This document shows positions 1 through 5,988 of a DNA stretch of 5,988 bases, in pieces. Position numbers and translations under genes: made by a program. The notes beneath the pieces were generated by a model. That model made no database searches. It was not told where the DNA came from and saw only the letters and a list, made by a program, of their open reading frames with translations. This DNA is from JAGTJU01 sp038257535 (GTDB lineage Bacteria > Myxococcota_A > Polyangia > Fen-1088), in NCBI GenBank assembly GCA_038257535.1, contig JBBSJE010000347.1, forward strand, positions 1 to 5,988, given 5' to 3'. Every line of letters begins with the position of its first letter. Position 1 is the stretch's first letter.

Positions 1-1243
1 TGCCCAAGCCGCCGGCCAACATAATAGGCTTGTGGTAGCCCCGCACCTCGGGGCCGCTTGGGCCCGGCACTTCCAATTCAAAGCTGCGGAAGTATCCTGC
101 CAAATTCGGGCGTCCGAATTCGTTGTTGAAGGCCGCGCCCCCCAGCGGGGCTTCCAACATAATGTCCAGCGCCGAAGCGATGCGATCCGGATTGCCGTAA
201 GCGGCTTCCCAAGGGCGTGTGGCATCGGGCAAGTTCAAATTCGACACCGAAAACCCTGTGAGTCCGGCTTTGGGTTTGGCCCCTCGCCCGGTGGCGCCTT
301 CGTCGCGGATCTCGCCGCCCGAGCCCGTGGCCGCGCCAGGGAATGGCGAAATGGCGGTGGGGTGATTGTGCGTTTCCACCTTCATCAGAATGTGGATCGC
401 TTCTTCGTGCGCCTGATAAACGCCGGTTAGCGGATCGGGAAAGAAGCGGTTGCCAGATGCGCCTTCGATCACCGCGGCGTTGTCTTTGTAGGCCGAAAGC
501 ACGCCTTGAGGGCTGGCTTCGGTGCTGCGGCGGATCATGCGAAACAACGATTGTGTTTGCGGCTGGCCGTCAACAATGAAGTCGGCGTTGAAGATCTTGT
601 GTCGGCAGTGCTCGCTATTGGCTTGCGCAAACATCATCAACTCCACGTCTGTGGGGTTGCGACCCAAGTTCGTGAAGCTTTGCTGAAGGTAATCAATTTC
701 GTCGGGCGCCAGCGCCAAACCCAAGCTGAGGTTGGCTGCTTCCAAAGCGCTGCGCCCCTGCGACAGCACATCCACGCTGGTCAACGCCCGCGGGGCGTGG
801 CGTACAAACAAGTGCGCGGCATCATCAAGCCGGGACAACACGGTTTCCGTCATGCGGTCGTGCAAGCTGGCCTGCAATGCCGCAGGCTCTGCCACCTCGC
901 CCGCCACCACATACGCCACACCGCGCTCGATGCGGCGTATGGGCGCAAGACCACAGATGCGCGCGATGTCGGTGGCCTTTGACGACCACGGCGAAATGGT
1001 GCCCAAGCGTGGCACCACCCAAAATTCGCGCCCTTGCAGGCTTTGCCCCTCTTGCGCCGGGCCGTAGCGCAGCAACCGCTGCAGCACCGCGTGTTGCGCG
1101 TCCGACAGCGGCGTCTCTATATCAACAAAGTGAATGAAACGGGCTTCCAGGGCCGTTACACCAGGGTTGCGGGCGCGCACCTGTTCAAGTTGTTTGGCCA
1201 ATCGGGCGGGAGAAAACGCAGAATTACCAGGCAGCGCAAGCAC
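1..1243 (-). CDS. purL: Phosphoribosylformylglycinamidine synthase (FGAM synthase), N-terminal part, runs off the left edge
   Basis: Catalyses the ATP- and glutamine-dependent conversion of FGAR to FGAM in cytoplasmic de novo purine synthesis. The minus strand is open from the window edge and gives about 414 codons, roughly a third of the ~1300-residue single-chain proteobacterial enzyme. Recognisable stretches in order are LGTISPWSSKATDIA in the N-terminal domain, FAQANSEHCRHKIFNADF (about residues 200-222), the hallmark MKVETHNHPTAISPFPG (from about residue 287), GGEIRDEGATGRGAKPKAG, PLGGAAFNNEFGRP and GYHKPIMLAGG at the edge. The glutaminase domain with its catalytic Cys lies outside the window. 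I chose GTG at 1243 because MLALPGNSAFSPARL then lines up with the start of known PurL proteins. Its ribosome-binding site is weak. A TTG at 1336 has GAGG eight bases upstream and would add 31 residues. The gene diverges from the tetR-type gene. The identity is very sure; the start is not. Confidence 0.96.
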   Translation of the reverse strand, partial: MLALPGNSAFSPARLAKQLEQVRARNPGVTALEARFIHFVDIETPLSDAQHAVLQRLLRYGPAQEGQSLQGREFWVVPRLGTISPWSSKATDIARICGLAPIRRIERGVAYVVAGEVAEPAALQASLHDRMTETVLSRLDDAAHLFVRHAPRALTSVDVLSQGRSALEAANLSLGLALAPDEIDYLQQSFTNLGRNPTDVELMMFAQANSEHCRHKIFNADFIVDGQPQTQSLFRMIRRSTEASPQGVLSAYKDNAAVIEGASGNRFFPDPLTGVYQAHEEAIHILMKVETHNHPTAISPFPGAATGSGGEIRDEGATGRGAKPKAGLTGFSVSNLNLPDATRPWEAAYGNPDRIASALDIMLEAPLGGAAFNNEFGRPNLAGYFRSFELEVPGPSGPEVRGYHKPIMLAGGLG

Positions 1244-1381
1244 GGCGTGAGCGTGGCGGAAAAGCCCCCACCCTTCAAGACCAGCGGCCGCCAAAGTGGG
1301 CAAAACTGCGGCCGGCCCGGCAGAGGGCTCGCTCAATCCCGGGACCTCACGTAGAATAAAGGCCGATCTTCTTCCAGCCCC

Positions 1382-1410
1382 TTGCTAAGTGGATACTTAC
1401 TTTCTAAAAT
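1382..1410 (+). promoter_or_regulatory. Sigma70-like promoter of the TetR-type gene
   Basis: TTGCTA (1382-1387, 4 of 6 to TTGACA) is followed after exactly 17 bases by TAAAAT (1405-1410, 5 of 6 to TATAAT). The predicted start of transcription is near 1417, only about six bases before the ATG at 1423, so the mRNA would be nearly leaderless. The palindrome at 1386-1399 overlaps the -35 element and the spacer, which is a classic position for repression. It is predicted from pattern only. Confidence 0.55.
1386..1399. promoter_or_regulatory. Candidate TetR-family operator, site 1
   Basis: TAAGTGGATACTTA has perfect 5-base arms, TAAGT and ACTTA, around a 4-base centre. It sits between the -35 and -10 of the regulator's promoter. 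Reading the site at 2180-2193 on the minus strand gives TGAGTGTTTACTTA, which matches this site at 11 of 14 positions. TetR-family regulators typically bind such short palindromes next to their own gene, so this is the best candidate for autoregulation. Confidence 0.6.
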
Positions 1411-1422
1411 GGGATCACCGCG

Positions 1423-2130
1423 ATGGATACGGCCAAAAAAATGGACAGCGATGAGCGCAGGGCGTCAATAATTGCCGCCGCCATGCCGCTGTTTGCCGCA
1501 CGTGGGCTTGAGGGTGTGAAAACGCGCGAGATAGCCGAAGCGGCGGGGGTGTCCGAAGCGCTCCTCTACCGGCATTTCCCCAGCAAAGAAGATCTGTTCG
1601 CAAACGTAAAGGTCACGTGCCTAGACGACAACGCGGAAGATGTTGATCGGCTCAACCGTTTACCCGACAACACGTCCACCTTTGTTTTGGCCATGGCCAT
1701 GGTGCTTCGAAGGGTTTCCGGTTTGCCAGGCCCCCTAACAGCCGCACAATGCAACGTGAAGCAACTTATGCTGCGAAGCCTGTTAAACGGCGGCGATTTT
1801 GCGCGTGGATTCATAAAAACCGTGGCCGCCCCTTGGGTGGACAAGCTGCAACGGTCCTGGCAGGCGGCGTGGGATGCAGGCGATTTGCTTCCTGGGTCGC
1901 CGCCGGCGGACATCAGCGTTTGGCTGGCCCATCACATGGCTTTCGGTTTCGCGGCGTTCAATCTGGTGTCCCCCCCGGTCAAGGAACTGCCCCTGGCCGG
2001 TGAAGCCCTTCTCGACGAGCTGACCCGATTTGCCCTTCGAGGCATCGGACTACGGCCCGAAGTGATCGAGGCGCATTTCAATCCTGAGGTGATTCGCCTG
2101 CTGCTCGCGGGCGGCGGCCCACGCGCCTAA
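1423..2130 (+). CDS. TetR/AcrR-family transcriptional regulator
   Basis: This 235-residue protein is a typical one-component repressor size. The N-terminal DNA-binding domain covers about residues 10-60. IIAAAMPLFAARGLEGV leads into the helix-turn-helix at about 34-53 (TREIAEAAGVSEALLYRHF), followed by the usual PSKEDLF. The C-terminal ~170 residues are helical and variable, as expected for a ligand-binding and dimerisation domain; the ligand cannot be inferred. The ATG at 1423 gives the full domain. It has only a weak GGGA upstream, and the predicted promoter would leave a very short leader. Met7 (1441) is an alternative start that keeps the whole DNA-binding domain. The gene is divergent from purL and lies 80 bases before the transport genes in the same direction. 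Matching palindromes before it and before the transport operon make it their likely local repressor. The family call is firm; the regulon is inferred. Confidence 0.95.
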   Translation: MDTAKKMDSDERRASIIAAAMPLFAARGLEGVKTREIAEAAGVSEALLYRHFPSKEDLFANVKVTCLDDNAEDVDRLNRLPDNTSTFVLAMAMVLRRVSGLPGPLTAAQCNVKQLMLRSLLNGGDFARGFIKTVAAPWVDKLQRSWQAAWDAGDLLPGSPPADISVWLAHHMAFGFAAFNLVSPPVKELPLAGEALLDELTRFALRGIGLRPEVIEAHFNPEVIRLLLAGGGPRA

Positions 2131-2153
2131 GCACTTGATTTCTTGGTCTATAA

Positions 2154-2173
2154 GGGCGGAGCTGCGTCCGCTC
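2154..2173 (+). repeat. Small inverted repeat (hairpin) in the operon leader
   Basis: GGGCGGA (2154-2160) pairs with TCCGCTC (2167-2173) across a six-base loop, giving seven pairs of which one is G-U. With no U-tract after it, it is more likely a leader hairpin than an intrinsic terminator. It could also be chance in GC-rich DNA. Confidence 0.35.
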
Positions 2174-2179
2174 GCTGAA

Positions 2180-2193
2180 TAAGTAAACACTCA
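2180..2193. promoter_or_regulatory. Candidate TetR-family operator, site 2
   Basis: TAAGTAAACACTCA repeats the TAAGT-N4-ACTTA design of site 1 with one arm mismatch (ACTCA). It lies about 18 bases before the start of the first transport gene and just upstream of its ribosome-binding site, so a bound repressor would block either initiation or elongation. The site is supported by its similarity to site 1 and by position; binding is inferred. Confidence 0.55.
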
Positions 2194-2210
2194 CGCACAA
2201 AGGAGACAGC

Positions 2211-2999
2211 ATGTTCATACGTTTGACCCGCCGGCATATGGCGTTCATCGCCCTGCCCCTGTTCCCCACCTTGGCTGTCGCCGCTGACAACGCCGAAAGC
2301 AAAGGGCTTCAAATTGCCCGCGACATCGACAGGGCCAACAGCGGCTTTTTCGGCGAGGACGCCGAGATGGAGATGGAATTGGTGAACGCCCACGGCGACC
2401 GCACCACCCGCCGCATGCGTTCCCAGATTCTTGAGGTGCCCACCGACGGCGACAAATCACGGGTGGAGTTCCAGTGGCCGGCCGACGTGAAGGGCACCCG
2501 CATGTTGACGTGGACCCACAAAACCGCCGACGACGATCAATGGCTGTACCTGCCCGCGATCAAACGCACCAAGCGCATCAACGGCCGCAACAAATCGGGT
2601 TCGTTTATGGGCAGCGAATTTGCCTATGAGGATTTGGGCAGCCAAGAGGTGGAAAAATACCGTCACAAGTTCTTGGCCGAAGAACAACTGCACGGGCGCC
2701 CGGTGTGGAAAACCGAACGCGTGCCGGTTGATCCCAACAGCGGCTACAGCAAGCAAGTGGTGTGGGTTGATAAGGGCTACATGAACGCGGTGAAGATCGA
2801 GTACTTCGATCGTCGCGGTGACTTGCTCAAGACGGCCAGCTTCAGCAACTTCGCTCAGCACGAAAAACAATGGCGGCCTGGCGCCATTGATGTGCTGAAC
2901 CACCAAACCAAAAAGTCTTCGCGCTTGGTGTGGAAAGTGCGAAAGCTGGGCAAGGCGCCCGTGGCGTCGGCTTTTGATAGCAGCGATTTGGAAGGTTGA
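2211..2999 (+). CDS. Periplasmic LolA-like 'outer membrane lipoprotein-sorting' protein
   Basis: This 262-residue secreted protein starts at an ATG with a strong AGGAG five bases upstream. Residues 1-24 form a signal peptide: basic RLTRRH, a hydrophobic core, and likely cleavage at AVA before ADNAES. There is no lipobox cysteine, so the mature protein should be soluble in the periplasm. The body matches the LolA-like family (PF17131 type) in wording: GTRMLTWTHK (about 95-104), WLYLPAIKRTKRI (111-123), SFMGSEFAYEDL (131-142) and YFDRRGDLLKT (198-208). LolA-fold proteins carry lipidated or hydrophobic cargo in a half-barrel cavity, and this family is commonly encoded beside MMPL/RND exporters, as here. 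It is therefore likely the periplasmic partner of the exporter at 4302, not LolA itself, which works with LolCDE. It lies four bases before the barrel gene. The family call is firm; the cargo is unknown. Confidence 0.9.
   Translation: MFIRLTRRHMAFIALPLFPTLAVAADNAESKGLQIARDIDRANSGFFGEDAEMEMELVNAHGDRTTRRMRSQILEVPTDGDKSRVEFQWPADVKGTRMLTWTHKTADDDQWLYLPAIKRTKRINGRNKSGSFMGSEFAYEDLGSQEVEKYRHKFLAEEQLHGRPVWKTERVPVDPNSGYSKQVVWVDKGYMNAVKIEYFDRRGDLLKTASFSNFAQHEKQWRPGAIDVLNHQTKKSSRLVWKVRKLGKAPVASAFDSSDLEG
2990..2995 (+). promoter_or_regulatory. Ribosome-binding site that fixes the barrel protein's start
   Basis: GGAAGG lies eight bases before the ATG at 3004, inside the last codons of the upstream gene. 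It favours 3004 over the in-frame TTG at 2974, which would put ten extra residues before the signal peptide and overlap the preceding gene by 26 bases. Confidence 0.7.
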
Positions 3000-3003
3000 G
3001 GGC

Positions 3004-4284
3004 ATGGACTGGGTCAGCTTCATCGTGTTGCGCGTGGCGCTGGCCTTTGCAGCCTTGGCCGCGCTCAAAGCGAGCTTTGTTGGTGCAGCGGAATTGGAAA
3101 GCCGTGGCTATCTGGGCAGCGAAACGCGTGTGTTCTTGCCCGACGACGATGACCGCACGAAAGAGGCGGGCGTTTCCGCCGCCGCGCGTTTGCAGGTGGA
3201 CGCCAGCGGTGATTCGCCCTTCGCCGCGCGCCTTCGCGTATTCACCCGTCATGACAGCTTGGACCGCGATCGCAGCGTGTTGTTTGCCGAAGAAGCGTGG
3301 GCCGAATGGCGAGGAGGTCTTTTGCGCCTAAGGGTGGGCGTGGACATGATCACTTGGACGGCGCTTGAGGCCTTTCACCCCGCCGACGTTCTAAATAGCC
3401 GCAACTTCGACAGCAACGTTGAGAACTTTGAGAAGATTGGTGAGCCCATGGCGGCGTTGCGCCTGCGGCTGGGGCAAGGCGACGTGGCCGTTTACGCTTT
3501 GCCCGTGTTTGGGGGCGCACGCTTGCCCTCACCCAACTCCCGCCTTAGTTTGGGCCCACCGGGTGTGCCGCTAGGAGCTGCCCTGTACTCGGATCGCCAG
3601 GGCAACATCACCGAAGATCGCTTTGGCGTGCAGTGGGCGGCGCGTGCCACCCAAACCATTGGCGACGCCGACGTAGGCGTGCACGTGTTGCAACACACCG
3701 ATCGCTTGCGACCGCTGGTGCTTATGAATCCCGCCACCGGGGACGTGCAGCCGCTTTACCAATACGCCACCGAAATTGGCTGGACCTACTCCCACATTCT
3801 GGGCGCGGTGATCGGAAAATTCGAAGGCGTACATCGCCGCTACACCGCCATAGACGACATGACCACCTACGGCCCGCTGCCCAACCGCAACGCCACCACA
3901 TTGGCCGCGGGCATTGAGTACGGCATGGCGCACGAAAGCGGCAGCGAAAGCACATTCCTGATGGAAGGCCAAATCGTGCTGGGCCCCGACAAAGCCATGC
4001 GCCGACTGCTGGAGTTTTTTCAGCGCGATGTGCTTGTGGGCTACCGATTGGCCTTCAACGACGCCGCCAGCCGCACCGCCATGGTGGGCGTGATGGTGGA
4101 TCTGGAACGACCACAAGAGTTTTTGATCTCAACCACGTACGGCCAACGCGTAGGTGAAACCTGGAGTGTGGACGCTGGCCTGCGGTTCTTACGCCTGCCG
4201 CCCCTGGATCCCAACAACCCCATTGGCTTCGAGCGCTGGAACAACGCCCACCAAGCCTTTGTTCATATCAACCGTCACTTCTAA
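3004..4284 (+). CDS. Predicted outer-membrane beta-barrel protein of unknown family
   Basis: I do not recognise this 426-residue protein by name. Residues 1-29 look like a signal peptide: a long hydrophobic stretch, then KASFVGAA before ELESRGYL. The mature part is rich in short alternating polar and hydrophobic runs, for example FAARLRVFTR, LLRLRVGVDM, AALRLRLG and FLISTTYGQRV, typical of barrel strands. It ends in FVHINRHF, with a terminal Phe and alternating hydrophobic residues, the usual signal for outer-membrane insertion by the BAM complex. The stretch RLRVGVDMITWTALEAFHPADVLNSRNF (about 108-135) recalls the conserved 'G-x-W-x-DvlNp' region of DUF1302- and alginate-export-like barrel proteins, but that is only a resemblance. 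Placed between a periplasmic carrier and an RND exporter, it is a likely outer-membrane component of the same pathway. The outer-membrane location is fairly sure; the function is inferred. Confidence 0.75.
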   Translation: MDWVSFIVLRVALAFAALAALKASFVGAAELESRGYLGSETRVFLPDDDDRTKEAGVSAAARLQVDASGDSPFAARLRVFTRHDSLDRDRSVLFAEEAWAEWRGGLLRLRVGVDMITWTALEAFHPADVLNSRNFDSNVENFEKIGEPMAALRLRLGQGDVAVYALPVFGGARLPSPNSRLSLGPPGVPLGAALYSDRQGNITEDRFGVQWAARATQTIGDADVGVHVLQHTDRLRPLVLMNPATGDVQPLYQYATEIGWTYSHILGAVIGKFEGVHRRYTAIDDMTTYGPLPNRNATTLAAGIEYGMAHESGSESTFLMEGQIVLGPDKAMRRLLEFFQRDVLVGYRLAFNDAASRTAMVGVMVDLERPQEFLISTTYGQRVGETWSVDAGLRFLRLPPLDPNNPIGFERWNNAHQAFVHINRHF

Positions 4285-4301
4285 CGGCAACGGAGTTTCC
4301 C

Positions 4302-5988
4302 ATGGCAACGAGCACGAACGATTCTGAAGAGCAACGATACGGTGTGGCCGCGCGGTTCTCGCGCTTCATCACCGATCATCCGGGCAAATCCCTGTTGATG
4401 GGTCTGGCGCTGGTGGCCGCGCTGGCCGCTGGCTTGCCCAAGCTCACCCCAAACTTTACGCACACGGCGTTTTTCGAGAAGGAAAACCCGATGATGACCA
4501 CCTTTGATGCGTTCGAGCGCCGCTTTGGCAACGATGACGCGCTTATGGTGATTGTGCACAGCCCCTCAGGCATCTTCGATCAAGAGTCGGCTGAGCTCTT
4601 GGGCAAACTGACCAACGATTTGTGGAAGGTGCCGGAAGTGATTCGCGTGGATTCGCTCTCCAACTTTCAGTGGGTGCACGCCGAAGGCGACGACATTGCG
4701 GTGGAAGATCTGCTGCCTTTGGATCGCGTGGCCGACGCGGCGTTTGTGGTCGAGCGCAAGCGCGTGGCTCTGGCGCATGAGATCGTGCCTGACTACCTGG
4801 TAAGCCGCGACGGCAAAACCGCGGTGCTGCACGCCCGCATTGCGCCCGGAATCGACAAGGCGCCCAACGCGGTGGCCATCGTGACCAGCGCGCGCAAACT
4901 GCTGCAGTCTTACGAAACCGGCGACCACACTTTCCACCTAGCCGGTGGGCCCGCCGTGACGTTTTCCTTTCAAAACAGCAGCGAAACCGATATGAAAACC
5001 CTGATCCCGATTGTGATCGGATTGGTGGTGCTGGTGCTGGCCGTGGCGTTGCGTGGAGGCAAGGGTGTGGCGTTGCCTTTGGTTGTGGTGGGCGTGAGCA
5101 CTTTGGCTGCGTTTGGGTTTTCGGGTTGGATGGGGCTTGAGGTCACGGTGGTCACATCGGTGTTGCCGCAGGTGCTTATTGCCGTGGGCATCGCCGACTC
5201 GGTTCATATTCTGGCCAGCTTCTACCGACGCCGAAGCGAGGGTTTTCCCAAACGCGAAGCCGCTTACCAAGCGCTGTGGAAAAACTTCGCCCCCACAATC
5301 ATGACCTCGGTAACCACCGCGGCAGGGTTCTTTTCCTTCCTCACCGCGGAACTGAAGCCGGTTTCAGGTTTGGGCATTTTGGCCGGCGCCGGAACGGTGA
5401 TCACGTGGTTGGTGTCGTATCTGGTGCTGGGCCCGTTGATGGTTTGGTTGCCATCACGCAAGCGGCGCGCGGCGCCTGCCGCTACTGGGGAGTCTTACCA
5501 ACCGTCCCCGTTTGTGCAGGGCTACGTGCGCTTCATTGACAAGTTCCGCTGGCCTGTGGTGTTGGGCGTATTGGCGCTGGTGGCGGGGGCGACCACGCTG
5601 GCCGCGGGCAACAGAGTGAATTCCGACCCGTACCAATATTTTAGCCCCGGGTACCCCTTGCGCGACGCCAGCGATTTTATGCGCCAACACTTAGGCTATC
5701 AGCAGGCGTTTGAACTGGTGGTGGACAGTGGCAAAGAAGATGGCATCAAGGAACCTACGTTTCTGAAAAAAGTGGAGACGCTTGAGGGCAAGATTCAGCA
5801 GATACCGGGCATGGTGCGCACCGTGTCCATCGTGGACATCCTGCGACAAACCAACCGCGCATTGAACGGCGACGAGCCCTCCGCTTACAAGCTGCCTGAA
5901 GATCGCGACACCGTGGCGCAAGAGCTGTTTCTCTACACTATGGGCTTGCCGCAGGGGCAAGACCTCAACGATCGCATCACGGTGAACA
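4302..5988 (+). CDS. RND/MMPL-family inner-membrane exporter, N-terminal part, runs off the right edge
   Basis: This large inner-membrane transporter is cut by the window after 562 codons; relatives have about 750-900 residues. The ATG at 4302 follows GGAG at 4292-4295, six bases upstream and 17 bases after the barrel gene's stop. Topology fits RND with a sterol-sensing-like core: transmembrane helix 1 at about 31-48, a periplasmic domain at about 50-230, then a block of helices at about 232-250, 254-277, 282-305, 332-350 and 354-384. A cytoplasmic linker with RKRRAAPAATGE leads to helix 7 at about 416-436 and the start of the second periplasmic domain. GIADSVHI (296-303) in helix 4 matches the acidic motif of this family, so Asp299 is the likely proton-relay residue. 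Only one porter half is visible. These proteins use the proton gradient to move lipids or other hydrophobic compounds. The LolA-like and barrel neighbours suggest envelope trafficking; the substrate is unknown. Confidence 0.93.
   Translation, partial: MATSTNDSEEQRYGVAARFSRFITDHPGKSLLMGLALVAALAAGLPKLTPNFTHTAFFEKENPMMTTFDAFERRFGNDDALMVIVHSPSGIFDQESAELLGKLTNDLWKVPEVIRVDSLSNFQWVHAEGDDIAVEDLLPLDRVADAAFVVERKRVALAHEIVPDYLVSRDGKTAVLHARIAPGIDKAPNAVAIVTSARKLLQSYETGDHTFHLAGGPAVTFSFQNSSETDMKTLIPIVIGLVVLVLAVALRGGKGVALPLVVVGVSTLAAFGFSGWMGLEVTVVTSVLPQVLIAVGIADSVHILASFYRRRSEGFPKREAAYQALWKNFAPTIMTSVTTAAGFFSFLTAELKPVSGLGILAGAGTVITWLVSYLVLGPLMVWLPSRKRRAAPAATGESYQPSPFVQGYVRFIDKFRWPVVLGVLALVAGATTLAAGNRVNSDPYQYFSPGYPLRDASDFMRQHLGYQQAFELVVDSGKEDGIKEPTFLKKVETLEGKIQQIPGMVRTVSIVDILRQTNRALNGDEPSAYKLPEDRDTVAQELFLYTMGLPQGQDLNDRITVN

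Larger units (their letters stand above)
1244..1422. other. Divergent intergenic region between purL and the TetR-type gene
   Basis: About 179 bases separate the preferred purL start from the regulator start. The right third (from 1382) holds the regulator's promoter and a palindromic site. Positions 1244-1384 stay open in the purL frame up to an in-frame TAG (1387-1385 on the minus strand), so part of this stretch could be coding if purL starts at the TTG at 1336. I found no convincing sigma70 promoter for purL and no clear PurR box here. Confidence 0.6.
2131..2210 (+). other. Gap between regulator and transport operon: leader region
   Basis: The gap holds a TATAAG -10-like hexamer (2149-2154) with no good -35 at normal spacing, a GC-rich inverted repeat (2154-2173), the second palindrome (2180-2193) and a strong AGGAG ribosome-binding site (2201-2205) five bases before the ATG at 2211. 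No T-run follows the hairpin, so I do not call a terminator. Transcription may arise here or read through from the regulator gene. Confidence 0.5.

Noticed and set aside
32..1354. Several plus-strand open frames, up to 158 codons (506-982), opposite purL
   Set aside because: The minus strand here encodes unmistakable PurL motifs throughout, so these are antisense shadows of a GC-rich gene, with no recognisable domains.
1599..1607. CGCAAACGT, resembling part of a PurR box
   Set aside because: Only part of the palindrome is present, it lies inside the tetR coding region, and it is over 250 bases from purL.
2154..2173. Hairpin after the TetR gene as an intrinsic terminator
   Set aside because: The stem is short with one G-U pair and there is no T-run after it.
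2974..3003. TTG at 2974 as start of the barrel gene
   Set aside because: It would put ten extra residues before the signal peptide and overlap the upstream gene, while ATG 3004 has GGAAGG eight bases before it.
2457..3068. Minus-strand open frame of 203 codons
   Set aside because: It lies opposite the LolA-like gene and the start of the barrel gene, both of which have good ribosome-binding sites and signal peptides. Its composition is His/Arg/Ala-rich without a domain.
3571..4116. Minus-strand open frame of 181 codons
   Set aside because: It is antisense to the barrel gene, with His- and Gly-rich low-information sequence and no family resemblance.
4566..5960. Series of minus-strand open frames opposite the RND gene
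   Set aside because: The plus strand is continuously open with RND topology and the GIADSVHI motif; the opposite frames are shadows.

Overview
The window is high-GC, densely coded DNA whose best-recognised protein, PurL, is of the long single-chain proteobacterial type. Its N-terminal wording suggests a beta- or gammaproteobacterium. Signal peptides and a predicted outer-membrane barrel also show a Gram-negative envelope. No RNA gene, insertion sequence, CRISPR array or phage gene was seen.

Layout: (1) Positions 1-1243, minus strand, hold the N-terminal third of purL (phosphoribosylformylglycinamidine synthase), which runs off the left edge. (2) Positions 1244-1422 are a divergent intergenic region with a good promoter for the next gene and a palindromic site inside that promoter. 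(3) Positions 1423-2130 encode a TetR-family regulator. (4) A short gap (2131-2210) carries a second copy of the palindrome. It is followed by three closely packed plus-strand genes: a secreted LolA-like 'outer membrane lipoprotein-sorting' protein (2211-2999), a predicted outer-membrane beta-barrel protein (3004-4284), and an RND/MMPL-type inner-membrane exporter (4302 to beyond 5988).

How they may work together: the three structural genes have gaps of 4 and 17 bases and good ribosome-binding sites, so they look like one operon. Together they would supply an inner-membrane pump, a periplasmic carrier with a lipid-binding fold and an outer-membrane protein, a plausible route for moving a hydrophobic molecule across the envelope. 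The substrate cannot be read from sequence. The shared site TAAGT-N4-ACT(T/C)A before both the regulator and the operon suggests that the TetR protein controls itself and the transport genes. purL is a housekeeping neighbour and probably functionally unrelated.
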